A DNA stretch of 64,000 nucleotides from an uncultured Desulfovibrio sp. (GCF_902477725.1 NZ_CABSIF010000005.1:124001-188000), one strand, 5' to 3'. Positions 46,785 through 55,635 are shown, counted from the first letter of the stretch. Translations and numbers: made by a program. The notes: a model not told the origin generated them from the letters alone.

Positions 46785-47388
46785 TTCAACAGACAACCTG
46801 CCCCATGCGGGGGGGTCCCTGTTCTTTACTCCCTGCTTCTCGCTTTATGCAGGCTTGTTCTGACTTTTTTGAACAGATCACATGATCCCTGGGTACAGCC
46901 CCAAAATGAGCCACTGGTGAGCATCCAGCCAAAGAGATCGAGCTCTTTCCGCGACAAATATTAAGGCCCTCCATCGAAGTTTTCCTTACGATATTCCAAT
47001 CCACTGCGAGTAAGGAAGTGAGCTTTTGATTTGGCTTCATTGAGCAGAAATGCTCAAATTGAAACTGCCATTGAACACGCTTACAACAGATGATGGCTAT
47101 TGTCCCCCGCCCCCTAAAAAGGGGAATGAGATCAATTGAGACGCTTTTAAGGGCCATGAAGCGCATCTCTGAATTTACTTGAGGGCAACGATAGGGAAAA
47201 AGGGCAGACTCTGCGCAGTAATTCGCGAATGATAGAGCAGCCGACTTTATTGATAGGCAGAATCAGGATTTGATAAATGGGGCAAAAAGTCTGAGCAGGA
47301 CATCTATGCGGCGTATTTTGGAAATGCGCTCAGGGGATTTTGCACTGCAACTATCCTCATTCAGCCTAGAATGCATGCAGCGCAAAAC
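46785..47388. other. Intergenic region between the porin remnant and the ribosomal operon end
   Basis: About 600 bases with no recognisable gene. A minus-strand ORF at 46786-47166 (126 codons) has no ribosome-binding site or family signature and reads like random sequence. I see no transposase remnant or tRNA. Confidence 0.5.
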
Positions 47389-47417
47389 GACGAAGGGGCG
47401 CAAAGCGCCCCTTCGTC
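47389..47417 (-). terminator. Terminator of the ribosomal protein operon
   Basis: GACGAAGGGGCGC and GCGCCCCTTCGTC form a perfect 13-bp stem with a 3-nt loop, 26 bases past the rplQ stop. On the minus strand it is followed by GTTTTGCG. It closes the 14.6 kb rpsJ-rplQ operon. Confidence 0.8.
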
Positions 47418-47442
47418 AGTATTCGTCAAACCAACAAAGCGG

Positions 47443-47898
47443 TTACGCTTCGGCGGTTTCTTCAGCCTTGGGCTTGCGGGTACGCTTGGGCTTGGCAGGC
47501 GCTTCTTCAACGGCGGCTTCCGTAGCGGGAGCAGCTTCAAGAGCGCGAGAAAGCTCAATGATGGCCATGGGGGCGTTGTCGCCCTTACGGGGCATGGCCA
47601 GCTTAAGGATACGGGTGTAACCGCCGGGAACGCCGGCGAAAACAGGACCGATCTCATCAAAAAGGCGCTTAACCAAAGCGTGATCGTTCAACACACGGTA
47701 AGCCTGACGGCGGGCGTGCAGGTCATTGCGCTTGGCAAGGGTGATCAGGGGTTCCACCACCCGGCGCAGCTCCTTGGCCTTAATTTCCGTGGTGCGGATT
47801 TTGCCGTGGATCAGCAGGGCCTTAGCGAGATTTTGCAACAGGGCCTTACGGTGCGCAGGCGTACGCGAGAGTTTCCTGCCGGAATTGCTATGCCTCAT
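47443..47898 (-). CDS. rplQ: Ribosomal protein L17
   Basis: 151 residues. The core (M-R-H-S-N-S-G-R-K-L-S-R-T-P-A-H-R, and R-G-D-N-A-P-M-A-I-I-E-L near the end of the conserved part) is standard L17. A ~30-residue Ala/Pro/Lys/Glu tail is added after it, as in other delta-proteobacterial-type L17 proteins. Its start overlaps the rpoA stop by 11 bases, so it is translationally coupled to rpoA. It is the last gene of the operon, followed by a strong terminator. Confidence 0.97.
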   Translation of the reverse strand: MRHSNSGRKLSRTPAHRKALLQNLAKALLIHGKIRTTEIKAKELRRVVEPLITLAKRNDLHARRQAYRVLNDHALVKRLFDEIGPVFAGVPGGYTRILKLAMPRKGDNAPMAIIELSRALEAAPATEAAVEEAPAKPKRTRKPKAEETAEA

Positions 47899-48931
47899 TT
47901 TGCTGCTTCCTTTTCCATTCCTGATATTTCTTGTCGAAGGAATCGACCTTCATACCGAAGTCAAGGCCCATGTCCAAAAGAACACCCTTGATTTCATCCA
48001 ACGACTTGCGACCAAAATTCTTGGTCTTGAGCATCTCACCTTCCGAACGCTGCACCAGTTCACCCACAAGGGCAATGTTGGCGCCGCGCAGGCAGTTGGT
48101 GGCGCGCACCGACAATTCAAGATCGTCAATGCTCTTGTACAGATGCTCATTGATTTCGCCGCTCTCGCCGCTGCCGTGCCGCATGTCGCCAGACACGCGT
48201 TCATCAAAGTTGATGAACACAGAAATCTGGTCCTTGATGATCTTGGCACTGTAGGCAATGGCATCCTCGGGTGTGAGGGAGCCGTCGGTCCATACTTCCA
48301 GCAGCAGGCGGTCATAGTTGGTCATCTGGCCAACACGAGCCTGCTCCACGGTGTAGGCCACCTTACGCACAGGGGAGAAACTGGAATCCAGCTTGATAAC
48401 GCCGATTTCCTCGTTCAGTCCCTCGTGCATGTCAGCAGGCACATAGCCTTTGCCCATGCGAGCCTCAAATTCCATCTCAAGCACGACATCCTCAGTGAGG
48501 GTGGCGATGTGCTGGTCAGGATTGAGCACTTCAACATGCTGGTTGCCCATGATGTGTCCGGCAGTCACCGGGCCCTTCTGGTCAACGCGCAGGGTAATGC
48601 GCTGCGGTTCATCGGTGTCCATGCGCAGACGAACCTGCTTGATGTTCAGGATGACATCAGTGATGTCTTCAAGAACACCGTGCACCGTGGTGAATTCATG
48701 CTGCACACCGATGATCTTCACCGATACGAAGGCCGCACCCTGAAGGGACGACAAAAGAACCCGGCGCATTGCATTGCCGATGGTGGTGCCATAGCCCCGT
48801 TCCAGCGGTTCGCAAATGAATTTGCCATGCGTGATGCTGGCGGTTTCTTCTTCGCGCATGATCTGATCGGGCTTTACGAGCTCTGACCAGTTGCGTGCAT
48901 TTATAAGGCGTTCGCCCTGTTTTATAAGCAT
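47888..48931 (-). CDS. rpoA: RNA polymerase alpha subunit
   Basis: 347 residues. The N-terminal assembly domain shows L-E-R-G-Y-G-T-T-I-G-N-A-M-R-R-V-L-L-S-S. The C-terminal DNA- and activator-binding domain shows L-E-L-S-V-R-A-T-N-C-L-R and I-G/N-F-G-R-K-S-L-D-E-I-K. It assembles beta and beta-prime and contacts activators. It lies 12 bases after rpsD, the normal alpha-operon position. The length is slightly above the E. coli protein (329), mainly through the N-terminal start M-L-I-K-Q-G and a basic tail. Confidence 0.98.
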   Translation of the reverse strand: MLIKQGERLINARNWSELVKPDQIMREEETASITHGKFICEPLERGYGTTIGNAMRRVLLSSLQGAAFVSVKIIGVQHEFTTVHGVLEDITDVILNIKQVRLRMDTDEPQRITLRVDQKGPVTAGHIMGNQHVEVLNPDQHIATLTEDVVLEMEFEARMGKGYVPADMHEGLNEEIGVIKLDSSFSPVRKVAYTVEQARVGQMTNYDRLLLEVWTDGSLTPEDAIAYSAKIIKDQISVFINFDERVSGDMRHGSGESGEINEHLYKSIDDLELSVRATNCLRGANIALVGELVQRSEGEMLKTKNFGRKSLDEIKGVLLDMGLDFGMKVDSFDKKYQEWKRKQQNEA

Positions 48932-48943
48932 GCGAACCCCCGC

Positions 48944-49570
48944 TTATTTCGAGTAAAGTTCGACAATCAGCTGCTCGTTGACGGGGAACTGGATATCGTC
49001 ACGCTGCGGCAGCGCCTTGACAGAGCCTTTGAAAGCGGCGCCGTCAGCCTCAAGCCAGGCGGGGCAACCACGACGGGCAATGACTTCCTGAGCTTCAGCG
49101 AGCACCGGAATCTTGCGGTTCTTTTCGGGCACTTCAATGCTGTCACCCACGCGGATCTGCAAGGAAGGAATGTTCACCTTGCGGCCATTGAGGGTGAAAA
49201 TGCCGTGCCGAACGAGCTGACGAGCCTGGTTGCGCGAGTTGGCAAAACCAAGGCGGTACACCACGTTGTCGAGGCGGCGTTCAAGAATAACGAGCAGGTT
49301 GGTACCAGTAACACCCTTCTGCATTTCGGCCTTCTCAAAGTAGCCATGGAACTGGCGTTCGAGAATGCCGTACGCGCGGCGGGTCTTCTGCTTCTCACGC
49401 AGCTGAACTGCGTATTCGCTGACCTTTTTGCGCGCGCGGCCATGCTGGCCGGGGGCATAAGGACGACGGTCGTATGCACACTTGTCAGTGAAGCAACGGT
49501 CGCCCTTCAGAAAAAGCTTGCAGCCTTCGCGACGGCACATGCGGCACTTGGCTTCAGTATATTTAGCCAT
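48944..49570 (-). CDS. rpsD: Ribosomal protein S4 (zinc form)
   Basis: 208 residues with the S4 RNA-binding fold (R-L-D-N-V-V-Y-R-L-G-F-A-x-S-R-x-Q-A-R-Q-L-V-x-H-G). The N-terminus carries C-R-M-C-R-R-E-G-C and further Cys around C-F-T-D-K-C, the zinc-binding variant seen in many anaerobes. It binds 16S rRNA early in assembly; in E. coli it also represses the alpha operon, which may or may not hold here. It lies 47 bases after rpsK. Confidence 0.97.
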   Translation of the reverse strand: MAKYTEAKCRMCRREGCKLFLKGDRCFTDKCAYDRRPYAPGQHGRARKKVSEYAVQLREKQKTRRAYGILERQFHGYFEKAEMQKGVTGTNLLVILERRLDNVVYRLGFANSRNQARQLVRHGIFTLNGRKVNIPSLQIRVGDSIEVPEKNRKIPVLAEAQEVIARRGCPAWLEADGAAFKGSVKALPQRDDIQFPVNEQLIVELYSK

Positions 49571-49617
49571 CTATCTTTACCTCTTACGGTTTAGGCGCGG
49601 TTTACGCTAGGCGCAAA

Positions 49618-50007
49618 CTAGACGCGGCGGCGCTTGGGCGGCCGGCAGCCATTGTGCGGAATGGGCGTAACGTCGCGGATGAACGCCACCTTGAAGCCGA
49701 TAGCCGAAATAGCGCGCATGGCGGCTTCACGACCGGAACCGGGGCCTTTCACATAGATGCCCACAGTACGCATGCCGTTGTCCTGAGCCTTGCGGGCAGC
49801 CGTTTCAGCGGCAACCTGCGCAGCAAAAGGGGTGGACTTACGCGAACCCTTAAAGCCGCTCTGGCCCGAGGAGGCCCAGGAGACAGCATTGCCGCGCGTA
49901 TCCGTAAAAGTAATGATGGTGTTGTTGAACGAAGCCTGGATGTGGGCAATGCCCACCGGCACGTTCTTCTTTTCCTTTTTCTTGACCACTTTCTTGGGTC
50001 TGGCCAT
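49618..50007 (-). CDS. rpsK: Ribosomal protein S11
   Basis: 129 residues from M-A-R-P-K-K; the ORF runs four codons further but the family start fits here. Conserved blocks are H-I-Q-A-S-F-N-N-T-I-I-T-F-T-D, G-S-R-K-S-T-P-F-A-A-Q and the basic end N-G-C-R-P-P-K-R-R-R-V. It forms part of the 30S platform. A 123-base gap separates it from rpsM, larger than usual. Confidence 0.97.
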   Translation of the reverse strand: MARPKKVVKKKEKKNVPVGIAHIQASFNNTIITFTDTRGNAVSWASSGQSGFKGSRKSTPFAAQVAAETAARKAQDNGMRTVGIYVKGPGSGREAAMRAISAIGFKVAFIRDVTPIPHNGCRPPKRRRV

Positions 50008-50130
50008 AACTAACCTCAAATTGGAAGCTTGTCAGATTCTTTTCCGCCAATGGCGGAAAAATCCGTTCGTCCTCACGGCAGCACTATTGCTGCATCCGCT
50101 TTACAAACTGCGACAAGCGCAGCCGCACCG

Positions 50131-50499
50131 CTACTTCTTCTTGCCTACGGCGCCGCGGCGGGGTCCCTTACGGGTGCGGGCATTGGTATGGGTGCGCTGA
50201 CCATGCACGGGCAAACCGCGACGGTGACGCAGACCACGGAAACAACCAATGTCCATAAGGCGCTTAATGTTGCTGGAGATTTCGCGACGCAGGTCGCCTT
50301 CCACCTTGTAGTTCTGTTCGAGTTCCTTACGGATCTCGTTAACTTCGTCAGCAGAGAGGTCGTCAATACTACGCTCCCAGTTAACGCCGGTGGTATCCAG
50401 AATTTTCATGGCCGTGGTACGGCCAATGCCATAAATGTAGGTGAGCGCAATGTCCACCCGTTTGCCGCGAGGCAAATCAACACCTGCTATTCTCGCCAC
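50131..50499 (-). CDS. rpsM: Ribosomal protein S13
   Basis: 122 residues, full length. M-A-R-I-A-G-V-D-L-P, the helix-hairpin-helix I-Y-G-I-G-R-T-T-A and the basic tail R-T-H-T-N-A-R-T-R-K-G-P-R are diagnostic. It contacts tRNA and 23S rRNA through the intersubunit bridge. It lies 15 bases after rpmJ. Confidence 0.97.
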   Translation of the reverse strand: MARIAGVDLPRGKRVDIALTYIYGIGRTTAMKILDTTGVNWERSIDDLSADEVNEIRKELEQNYKVEGDLRREISSNIKRLMDIGCFRGLRHRRGLPVHGQRTHTNARTRKGPRRGAVGKKK

Positions 50500-50514
50500 A
50501 ATTAGTCTCCTGCC

Positions 50515-50628
50515 CTAGCCCTGGCGCTGCTTGTGCCGGGGGTTTTCGCAGATAACTCGAAGCACTCCCTTGCGCCGGATAACCTTACACTTGGGGCATA
50601 TTTTCTTGACGGAAGGTCTTACTTTCAT
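50515..50628 (-). CDS. rpmJ: Ribosomal protein L36 (zinc form)
   Basis: 37 residues, too short for most ORF filters: [10 protein letters not shown] followed by C-P-K-C...C-E-N-P-R-H, the complete C-x2-C-x12-C-x4-H zinc ribbon, ending K-Q-R-Q-G. GAGGT precedes the ATG. It lies between map and rpsM, as in many bacteria where the spc and alpha operons are joined; infA is not present between them. Confidence 0.95.
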
Positions 50629-50765
50629 ACCTCAATCTCCAATAAGAAACCATTGCATTGACCAAATAAAGATCCGGCTTGCGGCTTCGCCACGATAGAA
50701 CAACAGGCCGCAGTCCTCAAAATAAGGACGGGAACGAAAATCTTTATCCAGCTTTAACGCTGATG

Positions 50766-51560
50766 TCAACCTTCAATTGTGTGCCGGTTCAAACCACGGT
50801 CCGAAATGCTAAGAATCTGGGGGCCATTTGGGGTTATGGCAACACTGTGTTCAAAGTGAGCGGCCCACAAACCGTCGCGAGTCACGGCGGTCCACTGATC
50901 GTCCAGAATGTCCACTTCGTAAGTGCCAACAGTTACCATGGGTTCAATGGCAATGACCATGCCGTTTTGCAAGGTCAACCCACGCATGCCCGGCCTGAAG
51001 TTCGGAACTTCGGGCTTTTCATGCATTTTTGCGCCCACGCCATGCCCAACAAAACGTCGCACAACATTGAAACCGGCTGCCTCAACATAATCCTGAACAG
51101 CTGCGCCGATGTCGTAGACATCATTGCCAGCCCGGGCCTGTTCAATGCCAACGTACAGGCTTTCTTCCGTTATCCGCATGAGCTTGCGGGTTTCGTCGCT
51201 AACCTTGCCAACCGGAAAGGTACGAGCGGCATCGCCCACAAAACCTTCATAAACAACGCCCATGTCGATGCTGACGATATCGCCTTCCTTAAGCAGCCGC
51301 GCAGAAGGAAAACCATGCACCACCTGCTCGTTGACCGAGCAGCACAGAGCGAAAGGATAACCGCAGTACCCCAGAAACGCTGGCTTTACCTTATAGTCGG
51401 CGCACATGTCGCGCGCCAACTCTTCAAGACGCATGGTAGGCAGGCCCGGCTCCACCATATCGCCCACGGCATCCAGTATGTTGGCCACCATGCGGTTTGC
51501 TTCCCGCAGGCAGGCCACTTCCCTTTCATTCTTGATGAATGCGCCGTGATATTTTTTCAT
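50766..51560 (-). CDS. map: Methionine aminopeptidase, type I
   Basis: 264 residues from M-K-K-Y-H-G; a longer frame upstream overlaps the intergenic spacer. The five metal ligands of the pita-bread fold are visible: Asp in I-D-M-G-V, Asp in F-V-G-D-A-A-R, His in F-V-G-H-G-V-G, Glu in A-I-E-P-M and the final Glu in H-F-E-H-S. It removes initiator Met from nascent proteins. It lies 61 bases after secY and 137 bases before rpmJ. There is no N-terminal SH3-like zinc extension. Confidence 0.96.
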   Translation of the reverse strand: MKKYHGAFIKNEREVACLREANRMVANILDAVGDMVEPGLPTMRLEELARDMCADYKVKPAFLGYCGYPFALCCSVNEQVVHGFPSARLLKEGDIVSIDMGVVYEGFVGDAARTFPVGKVSDETRKLMRITEESLYVGIEQARAGNDVYDIGAAVQDYVEAAGFNVVRRFVGHGVGAKMHEKPEVPNFRPGMRGLTLQNGMVIAIEPMVTVGTYEVDILDDQWTAVTRDGLWAAHFEHSVAITPNGPQILSISDRGLNRHTIEG

Positions 51561-51621
51561 TATACAATCACCATCCGCGCTTGCGAAAGCGGAGGGCAAG
51601 CCAGAGGCCTGCCCCAACTTT

Positions 51622-52935
51622 CTAAAGCCTGCCGCTCTTCCGCGCCTTGGCCATGAGGCCCTGATACTGGCTGGAGATCATGTGTGATTCCACCTGATTC
51701 ATGAAGTCCATGGCCACACCCACAAGGATCAGCAAACTCGTGCCGCCAAAATAAAAGGGCACGTTGAAGTTGCTGATGAGCAGCATGGGCAGCAGGCAGA
51801 CTATTGAAATATAGGTGGCCCCCGAAAGGGTCAGCCGCGAAAGCACCGTGTCCACGTATTCCTGGGTTTTTTCACCAGGACGAATCCCAGGGATGAACCC
51901 GCCGTTCTTCTTCAGATTTTCAGCCATATCCTTGGGATCAAAAATGATTGCCGTATAGAAATAGCAGAAAAAGAACATCAAGGCCACATACAGGACGTTG
52001 TAAGCAACGCCGTGCGGCGAGAAGAATTCTGCTGCCTGCTTCACATAAGGATTGGTCGAAAACTGACCAATGGTAGCAGGAAACAGCAACAAAGAAGATG
52101 CGAAAATAGGCGGAATAACGCCCGCCGTGTTCAGACGCAAAGGCAGGTGCGAGTTCTGACCACCGTACATTTTACGCCCAACCTGACGCTTGGCGTAACT
52201 GATTGGGATTCTTCTCTGTGAGCGCTCCACGAACACGATGGCTACAGTAACCGCAGCCATCAAGACCACGATAACAATTGCCATGAAGATGCTCATGTCG
52301 CCAGCCTGAATAAGAGCCACAGACTGGATGATGCCACGGGGAATGCCCACAACAATACCGCAGAAAATGATCAGCGAGATACCGTTGCCGATACCGCGCT
52401 CCGTGATCTGCTCGCCAAGCCACATGACCAGCACGGAACCAGCCGTAAAGGTCGCCATGGTCACAAGACGGAAATGCCAGCCGGGTGCCAGAACCACAGG
52501 CGCGCCAGCGGGGCTGGTCATATTTTCCAGACCAACGGCAATGCCAAGGCCTTGCACCAGGGTGATAAGCACTGTGAGGTAACGGGTGTACTGCGTAATT
52601 TTACGCCGTCCCGCCTGTCCTTCTTCCTTGGCCATGCGCTTGACGTCGGGGCTGACCACCTGCAAAAGCTGGATGATAATGCTTGCCGAAATGTAAGGCA
52701 TGACGCCCAGAGCGAACACCGAGACGTTGGACAGGCCGCCGCCAGAAAACATGTCGAACAGGCTGAAAAGCGTGCCGGACATGCTTTGAAAAAACGACGC
52801 CAGCGCAGAAGCGTCAACGCCCGGAATGGGTACGTGAACGCCAATGCGGTAGCAGCACAAAATCAGGAAGGTCCAGCCGATGCGTTTGGTCAGCGAAGCC
52901 TGGCCCGCCATATTGTTTGCCGATCCTACTGCCAT
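51622..52935 (-). CDS. secY: Preprotein translocase subunit SecY
   Basis: 437 residues with ten membrane helices. Signatures are G-V-H-V-P-I-P-G-V-D, the plug region after G-T-L-F-S-L-F-D-M-F-S-G-G, and the cytoplasmic loop P-G-I-R-P-G-E-K-T near the C-terminus. It forms the Sec channel in the inner membrane. The gene is separated from rplO by 121 bases containing two perfect hairpins, so its level may be set apart from the ribosomal proteins. Confidence 0.97.
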   Translation of the reverse strand: MAVGSANNMAGQASLTKRIGWTFLILCCYRIGVHVPIPGVDASALASFFQSMSGTLFSLFDMFSGGGLSNVSVFALGVMPYISASIIIQLLQVVSPDVKRMAKEEGQAGRRKITQYTRYLTVLITLVQGLGIAVGLENMTSPAGAPVVLAPGWHFRLVTMATFTAGSVLVMWLGEQITERGIGNGISLIIFCGIVVGIPRGIIQSVALIQAGDMSIFMAIVIVVLMAAVTVAIVFVERSQRRIPISYAKRQVGRKMYGGQNSHLPLRLNTAGVIPPIFASSLLLFPATIGQFSTNPYVKQAAEFFSPHGVAYNVLYVALMFFFCYFYTAIIFDPKDMAENLKKNGGFIPGIRPGEKTQEYVDTVLSRLTLSGATYISIVCLLPMLLISNFNVPFYFGGTSLLILVGVAMDFMNQVESHMISSQYQGLMAKARKSGRL

Positions 52936-52981
52936 GAAACACTCGTTGCGTTTGTGCGCCTGTGGCGCAGTATGTGCGCAA

Positions 52982-53013
52982 CGTCATTGCCCGCCTCGCG
53001 GCGGGCAATGACG
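52982..53013. other. 14-bp perfect hairpin between rplO and secY
   Basis: CGTCATTGCCCGCC (52982-52995) pairs with GGCGGGCAATGACG (53000-53013) around a TCGC loop. No T-run follows on the minus strand. With the next hairpin it could dampen transcription into secY or mark an RNA-processing point. Confidence 0.6.
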
Positions 53014-53029
53014 CCAGTGAAAGCCGTGA

Positions 53030-53049
53030 GGCCGCGCTTGCGCGCGGCC
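53030..53049. other. Second hairpin between rplO and secY
   Basis: GGCCGCGC and GCGCGGCC form an 8-bp stem around a 4-nt loop, immediately after the rplO stop on the minus strand and 16 bases before the 14-bp hairpin. Confidence 0.6.
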
Positions 53050-53056
53050 ACCTGAA

Positions 53057-53521
53057 TTATTCAGCGGCAGAAACCGCTTCCAGCTCAGTGACGTTACCGC
53101 CGGCCTGACGGATCTTTTCCGCAGCAGACTGGCTGAACTTGTGAGCCTCCACCGACAGAGCACCTGAGACTTCGCCGCGCGAAAGAATTTTCACGGGCGC
53201 GCCCATGCGGACAATACCGCGAGCGTACATGTCGTCAAGGGTGATGGTGGTTTTGCCCGGGAAGGCCGACACGAGCGCGTCAAGATTGACGATGTCGTAG
53301 GTGACCTTGAAGGGAGCATTTTTAAAACCGTGCTTGGGCAAACGGCGTTGCAGGGGCATCTGGCCGCCTTCGAAACCAGGGCGGACACCGCCACCGGCGC
53401 GAGCGTTCTGCCCTTTGTGGCCCTTGCCCGCAGTGCAGCCCAGACCGGAACCAGAGCCACGGCCCACGCGACGGCGGGTCTTACGCTCTTCCGGAAAAGG
53501 AAACAGATTGTGCAGTTGCAT
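53057..53521 (-). CDS. rplO: Ribosomal protein L15
   Basis: 154 residues: M-Q-L-H-N-L-F-P-F-P-E-E-R-K, R-V-G-R-G-x-G-S-G and the Gly-rich K-G-H-K-G-Q-N-A-R-A-G-G-G-V are typical of L15. It helps organise 23S rRNA in the large subunit. It lies 17 bases after rpmD and is the last ribosomal gene before secY. Confidence 0.97.
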   Translation of the reverse strand: MQLHNLFPFPEERKTRRRVGRGSGSGLGCTAGKGHKGQNARAGGGVRPGFEGGQMPLQRRLPKHGFKNAPFKVTYDIVNLDALVSAFPGKTTITLDDMYARGIVRMGAPVKILSRGEVSGALSVEAHKFSQSAAEKIRQAGGNVTELEAVSAAE

Positions 53522-53538
53522 GGTATATCCTTTGGCCG

Positions 53539-53715
53539 TTACTCAACAACGGCAACCATATGCGGAACTTTGGCGATAATGCCCCGGATAGCCGGGGTAT
53601 CCTTGAACGTCTTGACCATCTCGCGGCGCTTGAGGCCAAGGGAGTCCAGCAGCTTGCGCTGCGCAGGCGTGGAGCCGATGCGCGAACGCACGAGTTTTAC
53701 CTTGATTTCTGCCAT
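53539..53715 (-). CDS. rpmD: Ribosomal protein L30
   Basis: 58 residues: M-A-E-I-K-V-K-L-V-R-S-R-I-G, then L-G-L-K-R, ending V-P-H-M-V-A-V-V-E. Its length and composition are standard for bacterial L30. It starts two bases after the rpsE stop and ends 17 bases before rplO. Confidence 0.96.
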   Translation of the reverse strand: MAEIKVKLVRSRIGSTPAQRKLLDSLGLKRREMVKTFKDTPAIRGIIAKVPHMVAVVE

Positions 53716-53717
53716 GG

Positions 53718-54230
53718 TTACTTCCTCGGGGCTTCCAGCTTCTTACCGCGCAGGGCCGAAACATCTTCGGCGCTGCGCAGGGAAACGAGGCCCTGCATGG
53801 TGGCACGAAGCACGTTGTGCGGATTGTTGGTACCAATGGCCTTAGCGAGGACGTCGCGGATGCCTACGGCTTCCATGACGGCGCGCACGGCACCGCCGGC
53901 AATGATGCCGGTACCTTCAGAGGCGGGCTTCAGCATGACGCGACCGGCGCCGAAACGACCGAGCACTTCATAAGGAAGGGTGCCTTCAACCAGGGCAACC
54001 TGAACGCGGTTCTTGCGAGCGCGTTCGGTGGCTTTGCGCAGTGCTTCAGGCACTTCCTGGGCCTTGCCCAGACCGAAGCCCACGCCGCCCTTGCCATCGC
54101 CCACGACAACGAGGGCGCTGAAGCTGAAACGGCGACCGCCCTTGACGACCTTGGCCACGCGGTTGAGGGAAACGATCTTTTCGATTTCGCCCAACTCGTT
54201 CTGCTGAGTTTCAGTATTTTCCTGACGCAT
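53718..54230 (-). CDS. rpsE: Ribosomal protein S5
   Basis: 170 residues with V-V-K-G-G-R-R-F-S-F-S-A-L-V-V-V-G-D near residue 30 (the ribosomal-accuracy loop) and the C-terminal alpha-beta domain with G-G-A-V-R-A-V-M-E. The first 15 residues (M-R-Q-E-N-T-E-T-Q-Q) form a short acidic lead. It lies one base after rplR. Confidence 0.97.
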   Translation of the reverse strand: MRQENTETQQNELGEIEKIVSLNRVAKVVKGGRRFSFSALVVVGDGKGGVGFGLGKAQEVPEALRKATERARKNRVQVALVEGTLPYEVLGRFGAGRVMLKPASEGTGIIAGGAVRAVMEAVGIRDVLAKAIGTNNPHNVLRATMQGLVSLRSAEDVSALRGKKLEAPRK

Positions 54231-54231
54231 A

Positions 54232-54591
54232 TTAGAACTCCAAGCCGCCTTCGCGGGCGCCGTCGGCTACGGCCTTGACGCGACCGTGATAAATGTACCC
54301 GTTGCGATCGAATACCACCTGATTGATATTCTTCTCCTTGGCCATCCGGGCAATTTCCTTGCCCACCATCTCGGCGCCGCTCTTGTTGCAGTGCATGCCG
54401 GCTTCGGTCTTGGAAAGCATAAGGGTAGAGGCGGCAGCCAGGGTCACGCCGTCCAGATCGTTGATGATCTGGGCGTAGATGTGCAGGTTGGACCTGAACA
54501 CAACCAGACGCGGGCGCTCAAAGGTGCCGTTGACTTTCTTGCGGATACGGATCTTGCGGCGCTGCCGGGATTCGTTCTTGCTGTATTTCAT
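54232..54591 (-). CDS. rplR: Ribosomal protein L18
   Basis: 119 residues: R-R-K-I-R-I-R-K-K-V-N-G-T, R-P-R-L-V-V-F-R-S-N-L-H-I-Y-A-Q and the end G-R-V-K-A-V-A-D-G-A-R-E-G-G-L-E-F are diagnostic. It binds 5S rRNA. It lies 11 bases after rplF. Confidence 0.97.
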   Translation of the reverse strand: MKYSKNESRQRRKIRIRKKVNGTFERPRLVVFRSNLHIYAQIINDLDGVTLAAASTLMLSKTEAGMHCNKSGAEMVGKEIARMAKEKNINQVVFDRNGYIYHGRVKAVADGAREGGLEF

Positions 54592-54602
54592 GACGCGCCC
54601 CC

Positions 54603-55142
54603 CTACTTCTTGCCGCCGGACTTACCAACCTTGCGGCGGATAGTCTCGGTAACGTACTTGATGCCCTTGCCCTTGTAGGGTTCAGGCTTACGAATGCGGC
54701 GAATCTTGGCGGCCATTTCGCCCACAAGTTCCTTGTCGATGCCGGAGAGGGTCAGAACCTGACCTTCAACCACGGCCTTGATGCCGTCGGGCAGTTCAAC
54801 GAGCACAGGGTGGGAATAGCCCACTGAAAGCTCGATAATGTTGCCCTTGACCGCCACGCGGTAACCGACACCGATAACTTCCAGGCCCTTGGAGAAGCCC
54901 TTGGTAACGCCTTCAATGCAGTTGGCAATAAGGGTACGGCGCAGGCCGTGCTGCGAACGGCTCTGGCGGGTATCTTCTATACGGCCAAGGGTCACGTGAC
55001 CATCGGCCTGCTCGTAAGTGAGCAGAGAGCAGACAGGGGTGCTCAGCGAGCCCTTGGGCCCTTTAACTTCCACAACATCCGTTCCGATCTTGACTTCAAC
55101 GCCATTGGGAACGGCAACGGGCAGTCTACCTATTCTCGACAT
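54603..55142 (-). CDS. rplF: Ribosomal protein L6
   Basis: 179 residues from M-S-R-I-G-R-L-P-V, the family start; the frame extends upstream into the spacer without support. Duplicated beta domains and the terminal I-R-R-I-R-K-P-E-P-Y-K-G-K-G-I signature are present. It stabilises the base of the large subunit near the factor-binding site. It lies 10 bases after rpsH. Confidence 0.97.
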   Translation of the reverse strand: MSRIGRLPVAVPNGVEVKIGTDVVEVKGPKGSLSTPVCSLLTYEQADGHVTLGRIEDTRQSRSQHGLRRTLIANCIEGVTKGFSKGLEVIGVGYRVAVKGNIIELSVGYSHPVLVELPDGIKAVVEGQVLTLSGIDKELVGEMAAKIRRIRKPEPYKGKGIKYVTETIRRKVGKSGGKK

Positions 55143-55152
55143 GGTGCACCGC

Positions 55153-55533
55153 CTACCAGATTTCGCACAGAAGTTCGCCGCCCACCTTCTTCTCATGGGC
55201 GGTCATGCCGTCCAGCACGCCGCTGGACGTGGACAAAATGCAGATGCCGAGGCCGTTCTGCACCCTGGGGATGTTATGCGCGCCAACATAAACCCGGCGA
55301 CCGGGCGTGCTCACACGCTTCAGCCCGCTGATGACGGGCTTTCCCTTCTGGTACTTAAGGGTAATAACAATGTTTTTTTCGGCCACGGCCACGTCTTCGA
55401 CGTAACCTTCCTGCTTGAGGATGGCGGCTAAAGATTCCTTCATCTTCGAGCTCGGCACATTTACTTCCTTGTGCAGGGCCAAATGCGCGTTGCGGATGCG
55501 CGTGAGCATATCCGCAATGGGATCTGTCAACAT
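55153..55533 (-). CDS. rpsH: Ribosomal protein S8
   Basis: 126 residues from M-L-T-D-P-I-A-D-M-L-T-R-I-R-N-A, the invariant start; the longer ORF is unsupported upstream sequence. The C-terminal S-T-S-S-G-V-L block is the rRNA-binding signature. AGGAG precedes the ATG. In E. coli S8 represses the spc operon. An unusual 102-base gap separates it from rpsN. Confidence 0.97.
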   Translation of the reverse strand: MLTDPIADMLTRIRNAHLALHKEVNVPSSKMKESLAAILKQEGYVEDVAVAEKNIVITLKYQKGKPVISGLKRVSTPGRRVYVGAHNIPRVQNGLGICILSTSSGVLDGMTAHEKKVGGELLCEIW

Positions 55534-55635
55534 CGAATGCTCCTGAGAGTTTGGGGGCGGGGTTGACGGCACGATGCCGCCACTTCCCGCTGGCGCGCAG
55601 GGCGCGCCTCCCGGGTGTTTGCACACCCGGAAATT
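55534..55635. other. Structured spacer between rpsN and rpsH
   Basis: This 102-base gap, long for this operon, contains a perfect 8-bp hairpin CCGGGTGT/ACACCCGG (55611-55618, 55623-55630) just after the rpsN stop and further GC-rich pairing potential around 55580-55608. E. coli has its S8 translational operator earlier, at rplE. Whether this spacer acts similarly is unknown. Confidence 0.4.

Noticed and set aside
46786..47166. 126-codon minus-strand ORF before the ribosomal operon end
   Set aside because: No start signal or recognisable motif; it could be an old insertion relic but nothing supports this.
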